A stretch of 64,000 bases of DNA from Cryptomeria japonica (GCF_030272615.1 NC_081407.1:141984897-142048896); one strand, 5' to 3'. Counted from the first letter of the stretch, positions 13,001-23,999 are shown. The notes: generated from the letters alone by a model not told the origin. Program-made: numbers and translations.

Positions 13001-13416
13001 CTAAAGACATTAAGAATAAAACAGAGGCAATTGAGAAAGAGATCACCGATCTCTCAAGCAAGTTGACCATAGAGCCAAATTCAGTTCAAAATTTTTACAC
13101 AAAGCTACAACAGCTCATGGCTCAACAATTGGACCTAAGAAATGAAGAACACAAGATCTGGATGGACATAATGACACTTCAAACATTATTCCTTCCTCAT
13201 CTTTCATCCGTCCAAGAACAGATCAACCGAGCCACCTCCTTATCTACTACACAAGAGGGAAGCACTCTAGATGGCTTAATATCATTATTGGCTAATATTC
13301 AAGCACATAATTCTTTAATGGACAGTGTAAAGATTGCACTCTCTGTCGCTCTCACCGAAGCACGAACCAAGTACAAATCCATTTTTGATCAGTTACCACC
13401 CCCGAATGGTAATTAA
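10055..13416 (+). pseudogene. Long unknown ORF of the pol-less element (ORF2)
   Basis: From ATG 10,055 one frame runs to about 12,060 with stops at 10,946-10,948, near 11,134, 11,290 and 11,842; it resumes in a second frame (about 12,060-13,004) and a third (13,020-13,416). Restoring reading would give roughly 1,100 residues. The first ~300 (start MASKIQDPIIVRNVEK) look globular, with segments such as TKEIIHLITGYP resembling the poorly characterised plant transposon-associated proteins. A Lys/Pro/Ser/Thr-rich linker (about 11,380-11,620) resembles a nuclear-localisation or DNA-binding tail. A Thr/Glu-rich stretch follows (12,230-12,470), then helical, coiled-coil-like sequence to the end. I cannot assign a function and see no pol motif. 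The final coding block ends just before a purine tract at 13,428. Confidence 0.7.
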
Positions 13417-13780
13417 GTTTTGATGTTTGTCAAAAAGGGGGAGTGATATAGTATTGGGGAAGTGTTGTATTCAAAGTATCAAACAAAAGGAGTATAGTAT
13501 ACAGGGGGAGTATACCGAGCAGAGCAAGTAGAGTATCCAAGAGCAGTGCATCAAGTAGTAAACAGAACAATAAGCAAAGCACATAGAACAAATCACCAAG
13601 CATGCAAAATCAGAAGTTTTGTACAGTATATCGATAAGGGGAGTATATCTGGATGTATTATATTATTGACTATTGTATATACTGTTAGCATAGTCAAATT
13701 TTGCAAGTATATAGATTATTGAGTTATAACTTTGAAAGTAGTTTTTGTCAAACATCTCAACTAATGTCAAAAGGGGAGAT
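13417..13780 (+). other. 3' untranslated part with two polypurine tracts
   Basis: Two similar purine runs, each preceded by TGTCAAAA, occur at about 13,426-13,442 (AAAAAGGGGGAG) and 13,768-13,779 (AAAAGGGGAGA). The second directly abuts the right LTR and is the likely plus-strand primer; the first may be a duplicate or a secondary primer. No coding sequence is present between them. Confidence 0.7.
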
Positions 13781-14911
13781 TGTTACTACTTATCAAGTTG
13801 CCATTAGTTTCATGTCAAAGTTATTCTATATACTCTAGTCGGTTATCTCTATCGAGATATTCAGTCAGTATGCACAGTCCAGTCGGTTATTGAAGAAAGT
13901 AGTCTCAGAACGTAGTATACACCAAGCTGTCTACCGAGTATCATTTCATGTCTACCGAGCAGCAAAGATGACACACCGAGTTGTTATACATCAAGTGAAA
14001 CGTGTTACCAGATTCATTGAACTTGGACATAAATATGAAAATGTGTTACAAGATCGAGGAACATCTAACCGTTATCACATTGGAAATTGAACTTAAAGAT
14101 TGTGTATGATTTTGAGGTCATCTAACCAATGAAATAATTTGCATGGTTATTCATTTGATAAAACATGTTTGTAAGATCGAAGCAATGAATGGATCACCAT
14201 CATAAGAGATCTATTTATACAACATGAGTTAAGAATTAAAGAGGTGTGTGCATGAGTGTAAGAAGACTGTTACAGAGACAGAGGTCACCAAGAAGGTTTT
14301 CAGAGAACACTCGAAGAATAGAGTAAACAGAAGGGTTTACCGAGTTAATAAATGGGTTACCGAGGTATGCTATAAGCAAGGTAACTTATTTTGAGCACAA
14401 AGAATCTGCTATAACATTCCAGATATAAAGTTGCAGATATTTGTAATGATTTTATTGTAATATTTTGAAGTTGTAAGAGAAACCTTTAACAGGGTAAAAG
14501 ACTCTAATCAAGTCTATAAATTGTAAAGCCTCTAACCAGGTGCAACATTTAGTTTAAGTGTTGTGAAATCCTTTAGCAAGGTAGATCTAACATATCTAGA
14601 TACTCCTAACAGGGTAAGCTATCAAAAATAGCTAAACATGTAGCTCTAACTGAGCACTCTTTATTATTTCAGTAGTGAAGTTGTGGGTGCCACCGCAATT
14701 TTTCTCTCTAACCAAGAGTTTATGCGTAACCAAAATATATGTGCTATGGAGTGAATCATGTATGATTGTTATCTATTTGTTTTAGCTTTATATTATGTTA
14801 CTGCACTATTCGGTTTATGCATAACAGTAAAGTTATTATTGAATAAAAGTTTTGGAGTACTGATTCACCCCTCCCCTCTCAGTACATTAGCTTTCCATAT
14901 TGGGCCTAACA
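13781..14911 (+). repeat. 3' LTR of the pol-less element
   Basis: This 1,131-bp copy matches 6,963-8,101. It starts TGTTACTAC and ends CCTAACA, followed by ACTGTCAT, which mirrors ATTGTCAT before the left LTR. Confidence 0.93.
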
Positions 14912-14919
14912 ACTGTCAT

Positions 14920-16660
14920 TCTCATCTCTGTTAGCAAATTGCTCCTTCTACTTAATGCATTAGCAACTTTGTTATATTTCCCACTTCGATGCTTCAACAC
15001 AAAGGTGTAACTCTACAAAAAATCTACCCATCTCATATGTCTCTGATTCAACGTACTTTGACCGTTCAAATACTATAAGGCTTGATGATCGGTATATAAC
15101 AAAAACTTCTTAGGCAACATGTAATGTCTCCATTTCTTCAAGGATTGAACTATGGCATAAAATTCCAGATCATACACTAAATACCTCCTCCTGGCATCAT
15201 TCAAATTCTCACTAAAATAAGCTACTACTCTCCCTTCCTGACTCAATACGACTCCAATTGCAGTTCCACTTGCATCACAATCTACTTGAAAAACTTTATT
15301 GAAATCTGGTAAAGATAACATAGACTGCTCAGTCACTTTCTGCTTCAACAATTCAAAAATTTTGTTTTCTCCGGTTGTCCACTTGAATTCCTTCCTATCT
15401 CCCCTCATTGTCTTAGTCATAGGGTTAAAAACTGAACTGAAACTTCTAATGAACTTCCGGTAGAAACTAGCCAATCCATGAAATGATCTTACCTCTTCAA
15501 TGCTTTCCGGTGTAGGCCATTCAACAATCACTTTTACTTTCTCAGGGTCCATCTTCAAACCATCAACAAATATCACAAATCCCAAATAGGCTATCTCTTA
15601 CTTCATGAAAGTACACTTCTTAAAATTTATCAACAACTTTTCTTCTCTCAACCTTTGCAAAACTTGTTTTAAATGCAACAGATGCTCCTCTTTTGTCTTA
15701 CTGAAAATCAGAATGTCATCCAAATATACAATAACAAACTTACCCAAGAATTTCTTTAATACCTCATTCACCAACCTCATGAAAGTACTAGGTGAATTAG
15801 TCAACCTAAAAGGCATCACCAACCATTCATACAATTCTTCATTTGTCTTGAACATTGTCTTCCACTCATCTCCTTCTCTGATTCTGATATGATGATATCC
15901 ACTCTTGAAGTCTCTCTTTATGTAGTATTTGGATCCAATCAAACAGTCCATTATGTCATCCATCCTAGGTAAAGGAAACCAGTACTTCACTGTGATCTTG
16001 TTTATTGCTCTAGAATCGGTACACATCCTCCATTCTCCACTCTTCTTAGGTGCTAATACTACTGGTACTAGAAAAGTACTCAAACTTTCTCTGATCAAAA
16101 CTTTCTTCAACAATTCCTGCACTTGTCTATTCAACTCTTCATTCTCCACCGGTGTCAACCGGTGTGCAGCTTTGTTAGGAAAACTAGATTCGGGAATCAG
16201 GTCCATGCAATGATTGATACTTCTCAAAGGTGGTAATCCATCAGGCACCTTATCTAAAATGATGTCTTCATACTCTATTAGTAACTGCTTTATCTCTTTT
16301 GGTTGTTCTTCTTCATGCTCTGGATGCTCAGTCTTCTTTGGAACTAAGGCAAAACACACATTCTCATGTCTCATTCCATCCAGGAATTTCTTTCTGTCCA
16401 CTAAACAGATTATAGAATTCATACAGACTTCACTCTTCAAGGGTTCCTCCAAGGGTAACAAGGTTTGTTTCATCCCATTTGCTACAATAGTGTATATGTT
16501 ATTTCTCCCATCATGTATTGCCTATCTATCAAACCGCCAAGGTCTACCCATCAAAAGGTGACAATATATCCATAGGTATAATATCACACAAGACTTCATC
16601 ATGATAATTCCCAATTTTCAATTTCACCAAACATTTCTCTTACTAACAACTTATGATCAT
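14920..16660 (-). pseudogene. Gypsy protease tail, reverse transcriptase and RNase H, decayed
   Basis: On the minus strand, residues around 16,660-16,490 give the end of the protease (CDIIPMD, then GRPWRFDR). RT follows from about 16,470: RLTPVENEELNRQV, then KKSGEWRMCTDSRAINK, and the catalytic YLDDILIFSK near 15,735-15,705, so the catalytic aspartates are present. After a stop at 15,598 the connection and RNase H continue to 15,073 (FQVDCDASGTAIGVVLSQEG, then YTDHQAL). The C-terminal part reads ANALSRRSN and ends at the nested insertion. The protease active-site DSG is missing: the sequence passes from RRALCHT directly to GEEMVNKLMLERL, where other members carry the catalytic motif in between. 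Confidence 0.9.
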
Positions 16661-16787
16661 CCTAAATCCATGCTATCTGATAAGGCTTAGGGCGTTTCAA
16701 TCTTTCCAACATCAACTTATTCACCATTTCTTCTCCGGTATGACACAAAGCTCTCCTCATCATCAACAATTCTCCATCTTCCAGTTT

Positions 16788-17882
16788 TTAAGTTGATCTG
16801 GTGGGGATTTTGGTTCTCCCAGCGTTCTCTATCTTCTTACATTCAAAAGCACAATGTCCTTCTCCTCCACACTTATAGCAAGTTCCTCTAAACAATCTTT
16901 TATCTTGTCTTCTATCATCTTTTCCAAAATTTTCATTCCGATAGCCATCAGATTCTCTCATTTGATAGAAATTATGGTCATCCTTCGGGTATGAATTACC
17001 TTCTTTACTCACTTCCTTGTCCTTTTTTTGATCTGTACAGGTTCCTCTTCCTCCAGAATATCCTCTTCCTCCTTGAAACCGTCCTTTGGAAAACCTTCCA
17101 CCTCTACCTCATTGTCTCTGCTCATATCTTTTGTTCAACTTCTCTTCTTCTTTCAAGGCATACTGGTACGCTTCTTCAACACTCTGCAACTTGATCAAAC
17201 TAAGTTCATCTTGTATAGACATCCCTATTCTATTCAAATATCTCGCAACTTGTTCAACCTCATCATCGACATGTCTGGATCTGATATTCAACTTGTAGAA
17301 TGATTCGGTGTACTCCTTCACACTAGATTCCTTCTGCTTCAAGTTATGCAACTTCTGAAATAGATTTACTTGATAATCAGCTAGCATAAACTTTGATTTT
17401 AACTTAGCAACCACACACTCCCATGATTTGATCTTTTCTTTATCTCTTCTCTATCTATCAACGTGCAAATGCTCCCACCAAAGAGATGCATGACCTTTCA
17501 ACCGGGTATAGGCATAATTCACCTTTCTTTCCTCTGTGGTGTTCTCAAAATCAAAATACTTCTCTATCTTTGAGATCCAATCCATCAATTCATCCGAATC
17601 CAACTTTCCATCATACTCTGGTGAGGTAAAATGTGGTTTAGTGTTCACCGTACTCAAAACCATCAAGAACCTTTCTTCATCTGGATCGATCATCGGTGGA
17701 TTTGCTACTTGTTCTGTTAGGACCTCTTCTTCGTCATCTTTGCTCACATCTTCAATATGTCAGCCTCTTGTTTGGGTTGTCTCAATGGCTTCCAATCGGG
17801 CTTCAATTCCTCGCAACATTTCCATCACAACTGGGTCTGCATTCCCACGCACTCAACCATTCCTATTTCCTCTTCACGCCAT
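16788..17882 (-). pseudogene. Gypsy gag, decayed
   Basis: The likely start is the ATG at 17,882-17,880, about 100 bp after the PBS. Conserved gag pieces include FTSPEYDGKLDSDELMDW, LKGHASLWWEHL and VKEYTESFYKL, as in plant retrotransposon gag domains (capsid). A Gly/Arg-rich stretch (about 17,110-17,040) precedes one zinc knuckle, CYKCGGEGHCAFEC, near 16,890-16,850. Stops near 17,760, 17,450 and 17,108 and at least one frameshift break the frame. The same family's gag remnant occurs at 1,300-1,815 on the other strand. Confidence 0.88.
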
Positions 17883-17977
17883 CTTCATGCCAGTCCTCTG
17901 CAACTATAGGTCAAATTCATAGTCCACCACCCTACAACAAAATTCTTAGGACAACGTAATCTCCAGAACAAAATCTT

Positions 17978-17989
17978 GCTCTGATACCA
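17978..17989 (-). promoter_or_regulatory. Primer binding site of the gypsy element
   Basis: On the minus strand TGGTATCAGAGC follows the 5' LTR after the two bases AG. It is complementary to the 3' end of initiator methionine tRNA, the usual primer for many plant LTR elements. Confidence 0.9.
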
Positions 17990-17991
17990 CT

Positions 17992-18782
17992 TGGTGTAGT
18001 CACCGATTAGGAGGGACCTCAAATAGATCAATCCGGGCTAGGTAGAAAGAGTAAACACAATGGAAACAAGAGGCTATGATGGAGGCAATGCAGATTTGAA
18101 TGAATTAGATCATAAAAATTGATTATAGATAACCGGTAACATTTGGGTTACACGATTCGGCTCACTGGCCTATTGCAAACATGCTTAATGACAGAACATG
18201 TCACTCTCGGACCTCCAAACCTAAGATCTATCTACTATATTCTATCTTATCTCTTCTTACTTTCTTACTTGACTTTTAATGCTCAATTACAATGATTTAT
18301 ACGATCCAAGGGGATCCACTTAGCCCAAAAAGGGATCAAATACCTAAGAACGAGATCAAATGTGTAAAACCAATAGGTTGGCCTTCGTCAAAGAGATTCC
18401 TCTGGAAAATCCAAAGGATGAAGTGCGGATCAAAGGGAAGGTCATCCAAATGCCAAGGAACATCGGAATCAAAGCACAGGGCTCCACAAGCTACGAAAGG
18501 GATCTGATGGATTCACCAATGCAAATAGGTCCAAATGGTTCCAGTGCCAGAAAACTGTCTCAGAATCCGGAATGATAACTTGCTAGAAAACATTCCAAAT
18601 TCTCTACGGTTTAGGAATAAGGAATATGATCATGTCCTCAAACAAAATCCAACTCCACAAGATCCGGTGAGCCAATGCAAGAAAATGCAGAATGAAATGT
18701 TGAAACTGCAAAACAAAAAACAAAGAGAAAAAAAAAATTATTGGATGCAAGATTGCCAAGAACCGAGGATTCTCCTGCATCA
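17992..18782 (-). repeat. 5' LTR of the gypsy element
   Basis: This 791-bp copy reads TGATGCAGGAG at its minus-strand start and GACTACACCA at its end (TG...CA), immediately followed by the PBS. The right flank begins ATTCC, the target duplication. This copy has better-preserved ends than the 3' LTR. Confidence 0.92.
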
Positions 18783-18787
18783 ATTCC

Positions 18788-19345
18788 ACACAATAAATGA
18801 CATCATATCATAAGCAAATACTACCCAACCAGGTAAAAAGTGTATTTTTAGTAAAAGATTGCACACATTCACTAATGAGAGATTATTTATAAGAGACATA
18901 TTGTTTCAAACAAAGAATGGGTCCTAAATAAGGAGCACACATGTACTCGCAAGATGGATAATTCTATATTGCAAGAAAGGACATCATATTATGAAAAATG
19001 CAACTCATAAAGGAAAAAGGCAATGTTTGTAATACAAGAGAAAGGGTTGAAATGAAATTCCATTCTTGCCCCCCAAGCATGGGGACAAGGATAACCATGA
19101 TGAAGGATCACACACCTTCTAAGGAGAGATTATTCATAAGAGACGTACCATTTCAAGAAAGGAATAGGTCCTCACCAAGGAACACACATGTACTTGCATA
19201 AAGGATAATTCTATGTGAGAAAGGACATCAAGTTATGAAAAATGTAACTCATAAAAGAAAAAAGTGAATCCTTAGAAGGAGGAAAGAGATAGAAAATTAT
19301 TCTTGCCCCCCAAGAATAGAGACGAGAATAAACAAACTATTATGT
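18788..19345. repeat. Degenerate tandem repeat of about 240 bp
   Basis: Two imperfect direct copies, about 18,855-19,095 and 19,097-19,340, share stretches such as GAGATTATT(C/T)ATAAGAGAC, GGAACACACATGTACT and TATGAAAAATG(C/T)AACTCAT, each followed by TTCTTGCCCCCCAAG. Related sequence lies at about 4,380-4,671, so the array was split by the gypsy insertion. No coding potential is visible. Confidence 0.75.
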
Positions 19346-19499
19346 CACTCAATGAGTATGACTACACCTAAAATTGTACCACAATGTATGACAATGAGAC
19401 CCCAATAGGTAAGCTAACAATGTCGCACAATGAGGAGAAAAATAATAGGAACTTGAATGTTATTTGAAATGATCATATGAAATATATAATTCATAACAT

Positions 19500-20027
19500 G
19501 TTACTTTTATGATACCTAAATCAACATATTGTTGTATTTTAATTTTCAAAGCTTGACATTCATTAGTAGAATGGCCATGGATTTGATGATACTTGCAAAA
19601 AGTAGAATTTTAAAGATGTTGTCTATATTTCTTTCTTCATTTAGGCCAAGGAAGAGAAATTAAGTTGACGTGAAGAAGGTCGGACAAAAAATTATCTTGT
19701 TGTACAATGCCATAATGGAATGAGAAGACCTAGATTCACTAGACAATGGGGGAGGGGATGTTAAGAAAGGAAATGGTTGGAAACATATCTCTTCATTGGA
19801 AAAGTGTGATTTTTGATGACTCGAGATTTTTTTACACACATCTTAAAACATGTCCATTGTATCCATGTGTAGGATCAGATATAGGTGTTGAAATGTATAG
19901 AAGAGAGGGTTTGTTCTTAGGTGGAATTGGATTGAAGTTTAAAGACGCCCAATTAACATTTAGACATGTGTCAGGACAAAATTTTTGAGTGTCAAATGCA
20001 AGCATCTTGGACTTGCTACAAAAAGAA
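19500..20027 (-). pseudogene. Gag-like zinc-knuckle remnant of the layer-1 element
   Basis: On the minus strand at 19,597-19,556 the sequence encodes CKYHQIHGHSTNEC, a knuckle of the CX2HX4HX4C form seen in gags of several plant gypsy lineages, followed by QALKIKIQQYVDLG, which fits the usual downstream helix. Upstream toward 20,027 there are further short readable stretches (TPISDPTHGYNGHV near 19,885-19,840) with stops. It has the same strand as the gag-like ORF at 32,984-33,839, from which it is separated by the 20,028-32,979 block. Confidence 0.6.
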
Positions 20028-20790
20028 GGTGTGAAATCTAATGACTCCCAACAGAGAGTTTTTTAGTGGTGAATCTTCACCAATTGGTGAATTTCATGAT
20101 TTTATTTTTCAGAAAATGGCGAATGGTTTGGGGCAACACAGTGGTCAAATCGCCCAGATCTTTGGGGTTAACAGTCCACTGTATTCTAGCTTCACCATTG
20201 ACCACATACCGTTCCACATGGATGCCCATAATATTCGCCTGGAATCACTTGGACGTGGGTATTAGATCACCTCTGTTATTCGCCAGAAATAGTAAAACGA
20301 ACCTGTACGCAAGACCTATTTCGTCAATGGTAAATTAAATCTTCATTGCATGCATCGGTCCATTTTGCCTATTGTGAAATTTCACGTTAAGCATAATGAG
20401 GCCCAATTTTCCAATATCAATTAAAACATTATAAGCATTCGAGGACCCATTTCGCCCCGCTTAAATCGAGATGCATTTTGAAATGCCCACAAAATTCGCC
20501 AAAAATGCAATCATGGATTGATATAAATACAATTGTTAGTTTGAAACACTCTTTCTTACAATTTGTTTATCTGATTAGTAAATTTGGGAGCTCTCGATTC
20601 GCATTTTTCAATTTGAGTTGGAACGTCGAATTTGATTGTAGGGCGGAGGGCCAGAGTTACAATCCTGCAACACAGGCCTAGGCATTCCTGAATCTTGATT
20701 CAGAGAATTGAGAAGGCATAAAGGTGAGTAATCATTTCTTTATACTTGATAGTATTAGTTTTAATTCATAGTGAGAGGTCAAGACTCAAG
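20028..20790 (+). other. 5' non-coding region of the hAT-like element
   Basis: No ORF is supported. The region contains several TTCGCC-type motifs (about 20,232, 20,278, 20,450 and 20,495), a promoter-like AT stretch near 20,516-20,530 (ATTGATATAAATACAATT) and a splice-donor-like AAGGTGAGTAA at about 20,722. It could be promoter, 5' leader and intron of the transposase gene. Confidence 0.4.
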
Positions 20791-20937
20791 ATGTTAGACA
20801 TGGGTGAGACTCCTCAAGGTGGTAAAGGGATTGAGATGTTAGACAAGGGTGAGACTGAGACTCCTCAAGGTGGTGAAGGGATTGAGATGTCAGACAAGGG
20901 TGAGACTGAGACTCCTTAGGGTGGTGAAGGGATTGGG
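20791..20937 (+). repeat. In-frame tandem repeat encoding 15-17 residues
   Basis: Three direct units (20,791-20,835, 45 bp; 20,836-20,886, 51 bp; 20,887-20,937, 51 bp) and the beginning of a fourth at 20,938 each start with ATG and encode MLDKGETETPQGGEGIE or close variants. Unit 3 has an in-frame TAG in place of the Gln codon. Because every unit opens with ATG in the same frame, translation could begin at any of them. Confidence 0.85.
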
Positions 20938-23417
20938 ATGTCAAACAAGGGTAAGACTCCTTTGGGCTGTGAAACTGAAGGGATTGGGAGGCCATCAAAA
21001 CGCCCAAAAATTAAAGATACTACCATAAAGTATTACTTTGGAATTGTCAAAGTTTCTGGTCCATCAACTTCTGCAGTTGCAGAAGCCATTCACAGTAGCT
21101 CACCACCACCACAAGGTGGGATTGTCATTGAGTTAAATGCATCAATGAGGATGACAATACCGACATGATAGAAGATGTTCTAAGGGATACACACAATGAG
21201 ATAATTCACTTGGATGCAAATGCTAGTACTGAAGATGATGTTGGTAGGAAGAAAAGAAAAAGGAAACTAAAACTGGGGCGAGAGTGGGAAATGACAAGGA
21301 TCTTTAAGATTGATTGGGTAGCAAAGTACCCATTCATTGAACCGGTCCCAAACAATGATGAATGACCAACAAAATGCAGGTGTAAGATTTGTAGCTGGAA
21401 AACTAAAAGAGAGAAGAAGGTTCAGCTTGACACCATAGAAAAGCATATTGGTAAGGTTTATGAAAAACAAATCATAGACAAAAAGGAAACACCAGTAGTA
21501 AGATACAAATCAAAGGAAGAATGTATTCATGTTAAGTATGCTGCAAAATATGAAGAGAATAACCACAAAATGACACTGATTGGTAATAGTGGAAATACAA
21601 TCAACGTTGGGCTTGAACATGCAATGAAAAATGCAAACCTGGCAAAGACTATTTAGATGAGTGTTATTTTTCATATTTTGTTGAGAGGGCGTCCTATGAA
21701 AGATTTCCTAGAATATAGTAATTTATTATCTTTTTTGAATGTTCCTCACTATCTTATGTCACATTGGTCAATAAATGCTGGATGGGAAATGGAAAATTGT
21801 CTCGCTAAGGTGGAAAAGCAAAATTTATAGGAGAGTGTAAAAGAGTCAAAATTCATTTCATTATCCATAGATGAAGTTACTGCGGTAGATAACACAATTT
21901 TGGTCTGTATGCATGTGTATACCATAAAAAAACACGTCCGCCGAGCTCATCTACTCTGTGTTCGTAAAATAAGGGGCAATTCAACAACATAAAATTTATA
22001 TTTGGAAGTTAAGAAAGATCTGAATGAAATTGCTGGTATGGATGACTTGACAATTGCCAAGAAGTTGGTGTGTGTTGGAGTTGATGGAGCTACAGTAATG
22101 CAAGGTCAAAGGATCGATGTTTGCGGAAGATTACAAACTAGTATTGCACCATACATGCTTGACATTCACTGCATGGCCCATCAAATGAATTTGGCATATA
22201 TAATTGTAATCAATTTCCCTACAGTGTCAAAAGTTGAAGATATGGTCCACAAGCTCCACTCATACTTCTGCCGAAGTCCTAAACGTTTTGCAAAATTTTA
22301 TAATTTTGTTGAGGGAGTAACAATAGGAAACAAGCTTCTCAGGGATGTTGAGACCAGATGGATCTCCTTGCATGGACCAATGGAACGAGTTCTAACAGAA
22401 TATCAATCCTTGATTGGACTAATGTATGAGCAATGCCTCACAGTAGACAAAGCTCCTGATCTCTTACATAAGTTAAGTGATATAGAGACTCTATTAACTT
22501 TAGCTAGTCTTATCCCCATGCTAGTTAAGAAAGCCCAAGACATAACTATGTATATCAATGAGTATAGCACTCTACGTAAAATGGCATGCTTGGGCCTAGA
22601 TGGTCTATATTAAGATCTAACAAGGCGAAGTCCAAATTTTTTTAGGTGGCAGATAATTACAGATTTGAATCATGCTGAATTTTTTTTACATTTCAATGCA
22701 AAAAATGAGTTATGTGTCTTTGTAAAAGGATTTCAAATACCCATGCACCAATCTAAGATGGGCAAGCGAGGCAGAGCACTACCAGTTAAAAAGGAAGATT
22801 TTGACAAGATTGTTAAATCTGTTAGTGATAATTTGAAGTCTATTGAATACGAACTTTCAACTGAGATTCATGAAAGATTCCCTCGAGAAGAAATACTTGA
22901 AGCCATGGGTTGTGTGTATCCTCAATTTTGGCATTCAATTGGAGATAATCCAAATGACACAAAGGTGTTTCATGAAAAACTAGAGGAATTGATATTGACA
23001 TTTTTAAAAGATGCATATTGCAATGGATAGCCAATAGAAGAAATTTTAAATTCAGATGATCTTAAAAAACAATGTAAATGTTTTGTATTGTGTATGAAAC
23101 AACAGTTGGATAACTTGGAGAATTCATTTGAACCCAGATCAATCACAAGGCTTTGGAAAAGGATAGATCAGAGTGAAGTATTGCATGTTGCAATACCAGA
23201 ATATTTCAAACTTGTTGATTTATGTCAAACAATGAAATTGGGGTCGATGGAAGATGAGAGATTTTTCAGTGCATTAGGGCTTTTAAAATCAAATATCAGA
23301 AACAAATTAGACAAAAAATTGGAAACTTGCTTGAGGTTGTTTGTAACTCAGTATAATGTTAGAGATTTTCCATATGATAAGGCATTGACAATTTGGAATT
23401 CCATGCGTGAAAGATGA
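20791..23417 (+). pseudogene. hAT-like transposase, decayed
   Basis: After the tandem-repeat start, a basic segment (GRPSKRPKIKDTTIKYYF) and a zinc-finger-like region (CRCKICSW, then IEKHIGKVYE; about 21,375-21,460) precede the catalytic core. Core motifs match hAT proteins of the KIAA1586/ZMYM-like (DUF4371) type: SLSIDEVTAVDNT (about 21,860), GVDGATVMQGQR (22,080) and DIHCMAHQMNLA (22,160). The end contains DERFFSALGLLKSNIRN (about 23,255), the usual hAT dimerisation segment. It is broken by an in-frame TAG near 20,917, a frameshift near 21,150-21,170, and stops near 21,363, 21,655, 21,828, 21,990, 22,611 and 23,028. The rest remains readable, so it is old but recognisable. Stronger assignment would need a profile search. 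Confidence 0.82.
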
Positions 23418-23999
23418 GGGTTGTGCAACACTTTAAAAGCTAGTGGTGCTACTGCTAGTGCTGAGACAAATGATGGATCACAGACTTAGAGTCAACATGA
23501 AGATGAAGAAATTTTTGAATACCTGACTCAAAATGAGGATGAACGTGTTAGTACTAGTCAGTTTCAGGATCTTGACTCCATTTGGGATATAGAAGCTTCA
23601 GACCAAGTCACTAAAGTGAATCAGTAGTCATTTTATAGGTATTTATACTACAACTCTTGAGTCATATTACAAATTGCAATACTATAGTTGTCATTGATGA
23701 ATTTTGATATTGTATTCCTTGAATTTGTCAATTAGAACGAATACTTATTTCATATTTTTAATTGTGAATTTGAATTATTAGTAAACAATTAGAATTTAGT
23801 TTCTGAATTATTAGTAAACAATTGAATTATTAGTAAATTGGTTCCACATTATGTTGAACATGAAATGCAACAATTTGTGTCACAAGATCCATAAAATTAT
23901 TTATATTGCATAACTGTTAGAACCTTTCTAATGTTCTACATTAAATGCTTAACATGATGTTAGAACAACATTTTTTCCATTTTTCCAAAATGCCAACTC
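23418..23999 (+). other. Downstream flank of the hAT-like gene
   Basis: The transposase frame may extend a little beyond 23,417 (acidic, Gln/Glu-rich reading to about 23,627 with stops). Three imperfect copies of GAATTATTAGTAAACAATT occur at about 23,770-23,840. No other feature is visible. Confidence 0.45.

Larger units (their letters stand above)
6963..14911 (+). mobile_element. Pol-less LTR retroelement nested in the gypsy element
   Basis: LTRs at 6,963-8,101 and 13,781-14,911 begin TGTTACTACTTATC and end GGGCCTAACA, forming the inverted ends TGTTA/TAACA. A PBS (TGGTATCAGAGC) lies two bases after the left LTR, and a polypurine tract (AAAAGGGGAGA) precedes the right LTR. The flanks carry ATTGTCAT (6,955-6,962) and ACTGTCAT (14,912-14,919). 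The 5.7-kb interior has a coiled-coil/zinc-knuckle ORF (8,164-9,516) and a long unknown ORF (10,055-13,416). No protease, RT, RNase H or integrase motif is visible, so movement would need enzymes from another element. LTR divergence (about 5-6% by eye over the first 300 bp) is lower than that of the host gypsy, matching the nesting order. Confidence 0.92.
4672..18782 (-). mobile_element. Ty3/gypsy chromovirus-like LTR retrotransposon, full length but decayed
   Basis: The element is bounded by LTRs at 4,672-5,465 and 17,992-18,782 and flanked by a perfect 5-bp duplication ATTCC (4,667-4,671 and 18,783-18,787). On the minus strand the order is LTR, PBS (TGGTATCAGAGC), gag, protease remnant, RT, RNase H, integrase, chromodomain, LTR. 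This is the Ty3/gypsy order with a C-terminal chromodomain, typical of chromoviruses. An unrelated LTR element (6,963-14,911) is inserted between RNase H and integrase. Stops, frameshifts, loss of the protease active site and roughly 15-20% LTR divergence by eye (first 185 bp) show it is long dead. A solo LTR of the same family lies at 59,258-60,123. Confidence 0.92.

Noticed and set aside
15605-16561. Plus-strand open frames opposite the gypsy RT
   Set aside because: Antisense shadows of the minus-strand RT; no plausible protein content.
17978-17989. tRNA gene suggested by TGGTATCAGAGC
   Set aside because: It is only a primer binding site; no cloverleaf sequence surrounds it or the other PBS copies.
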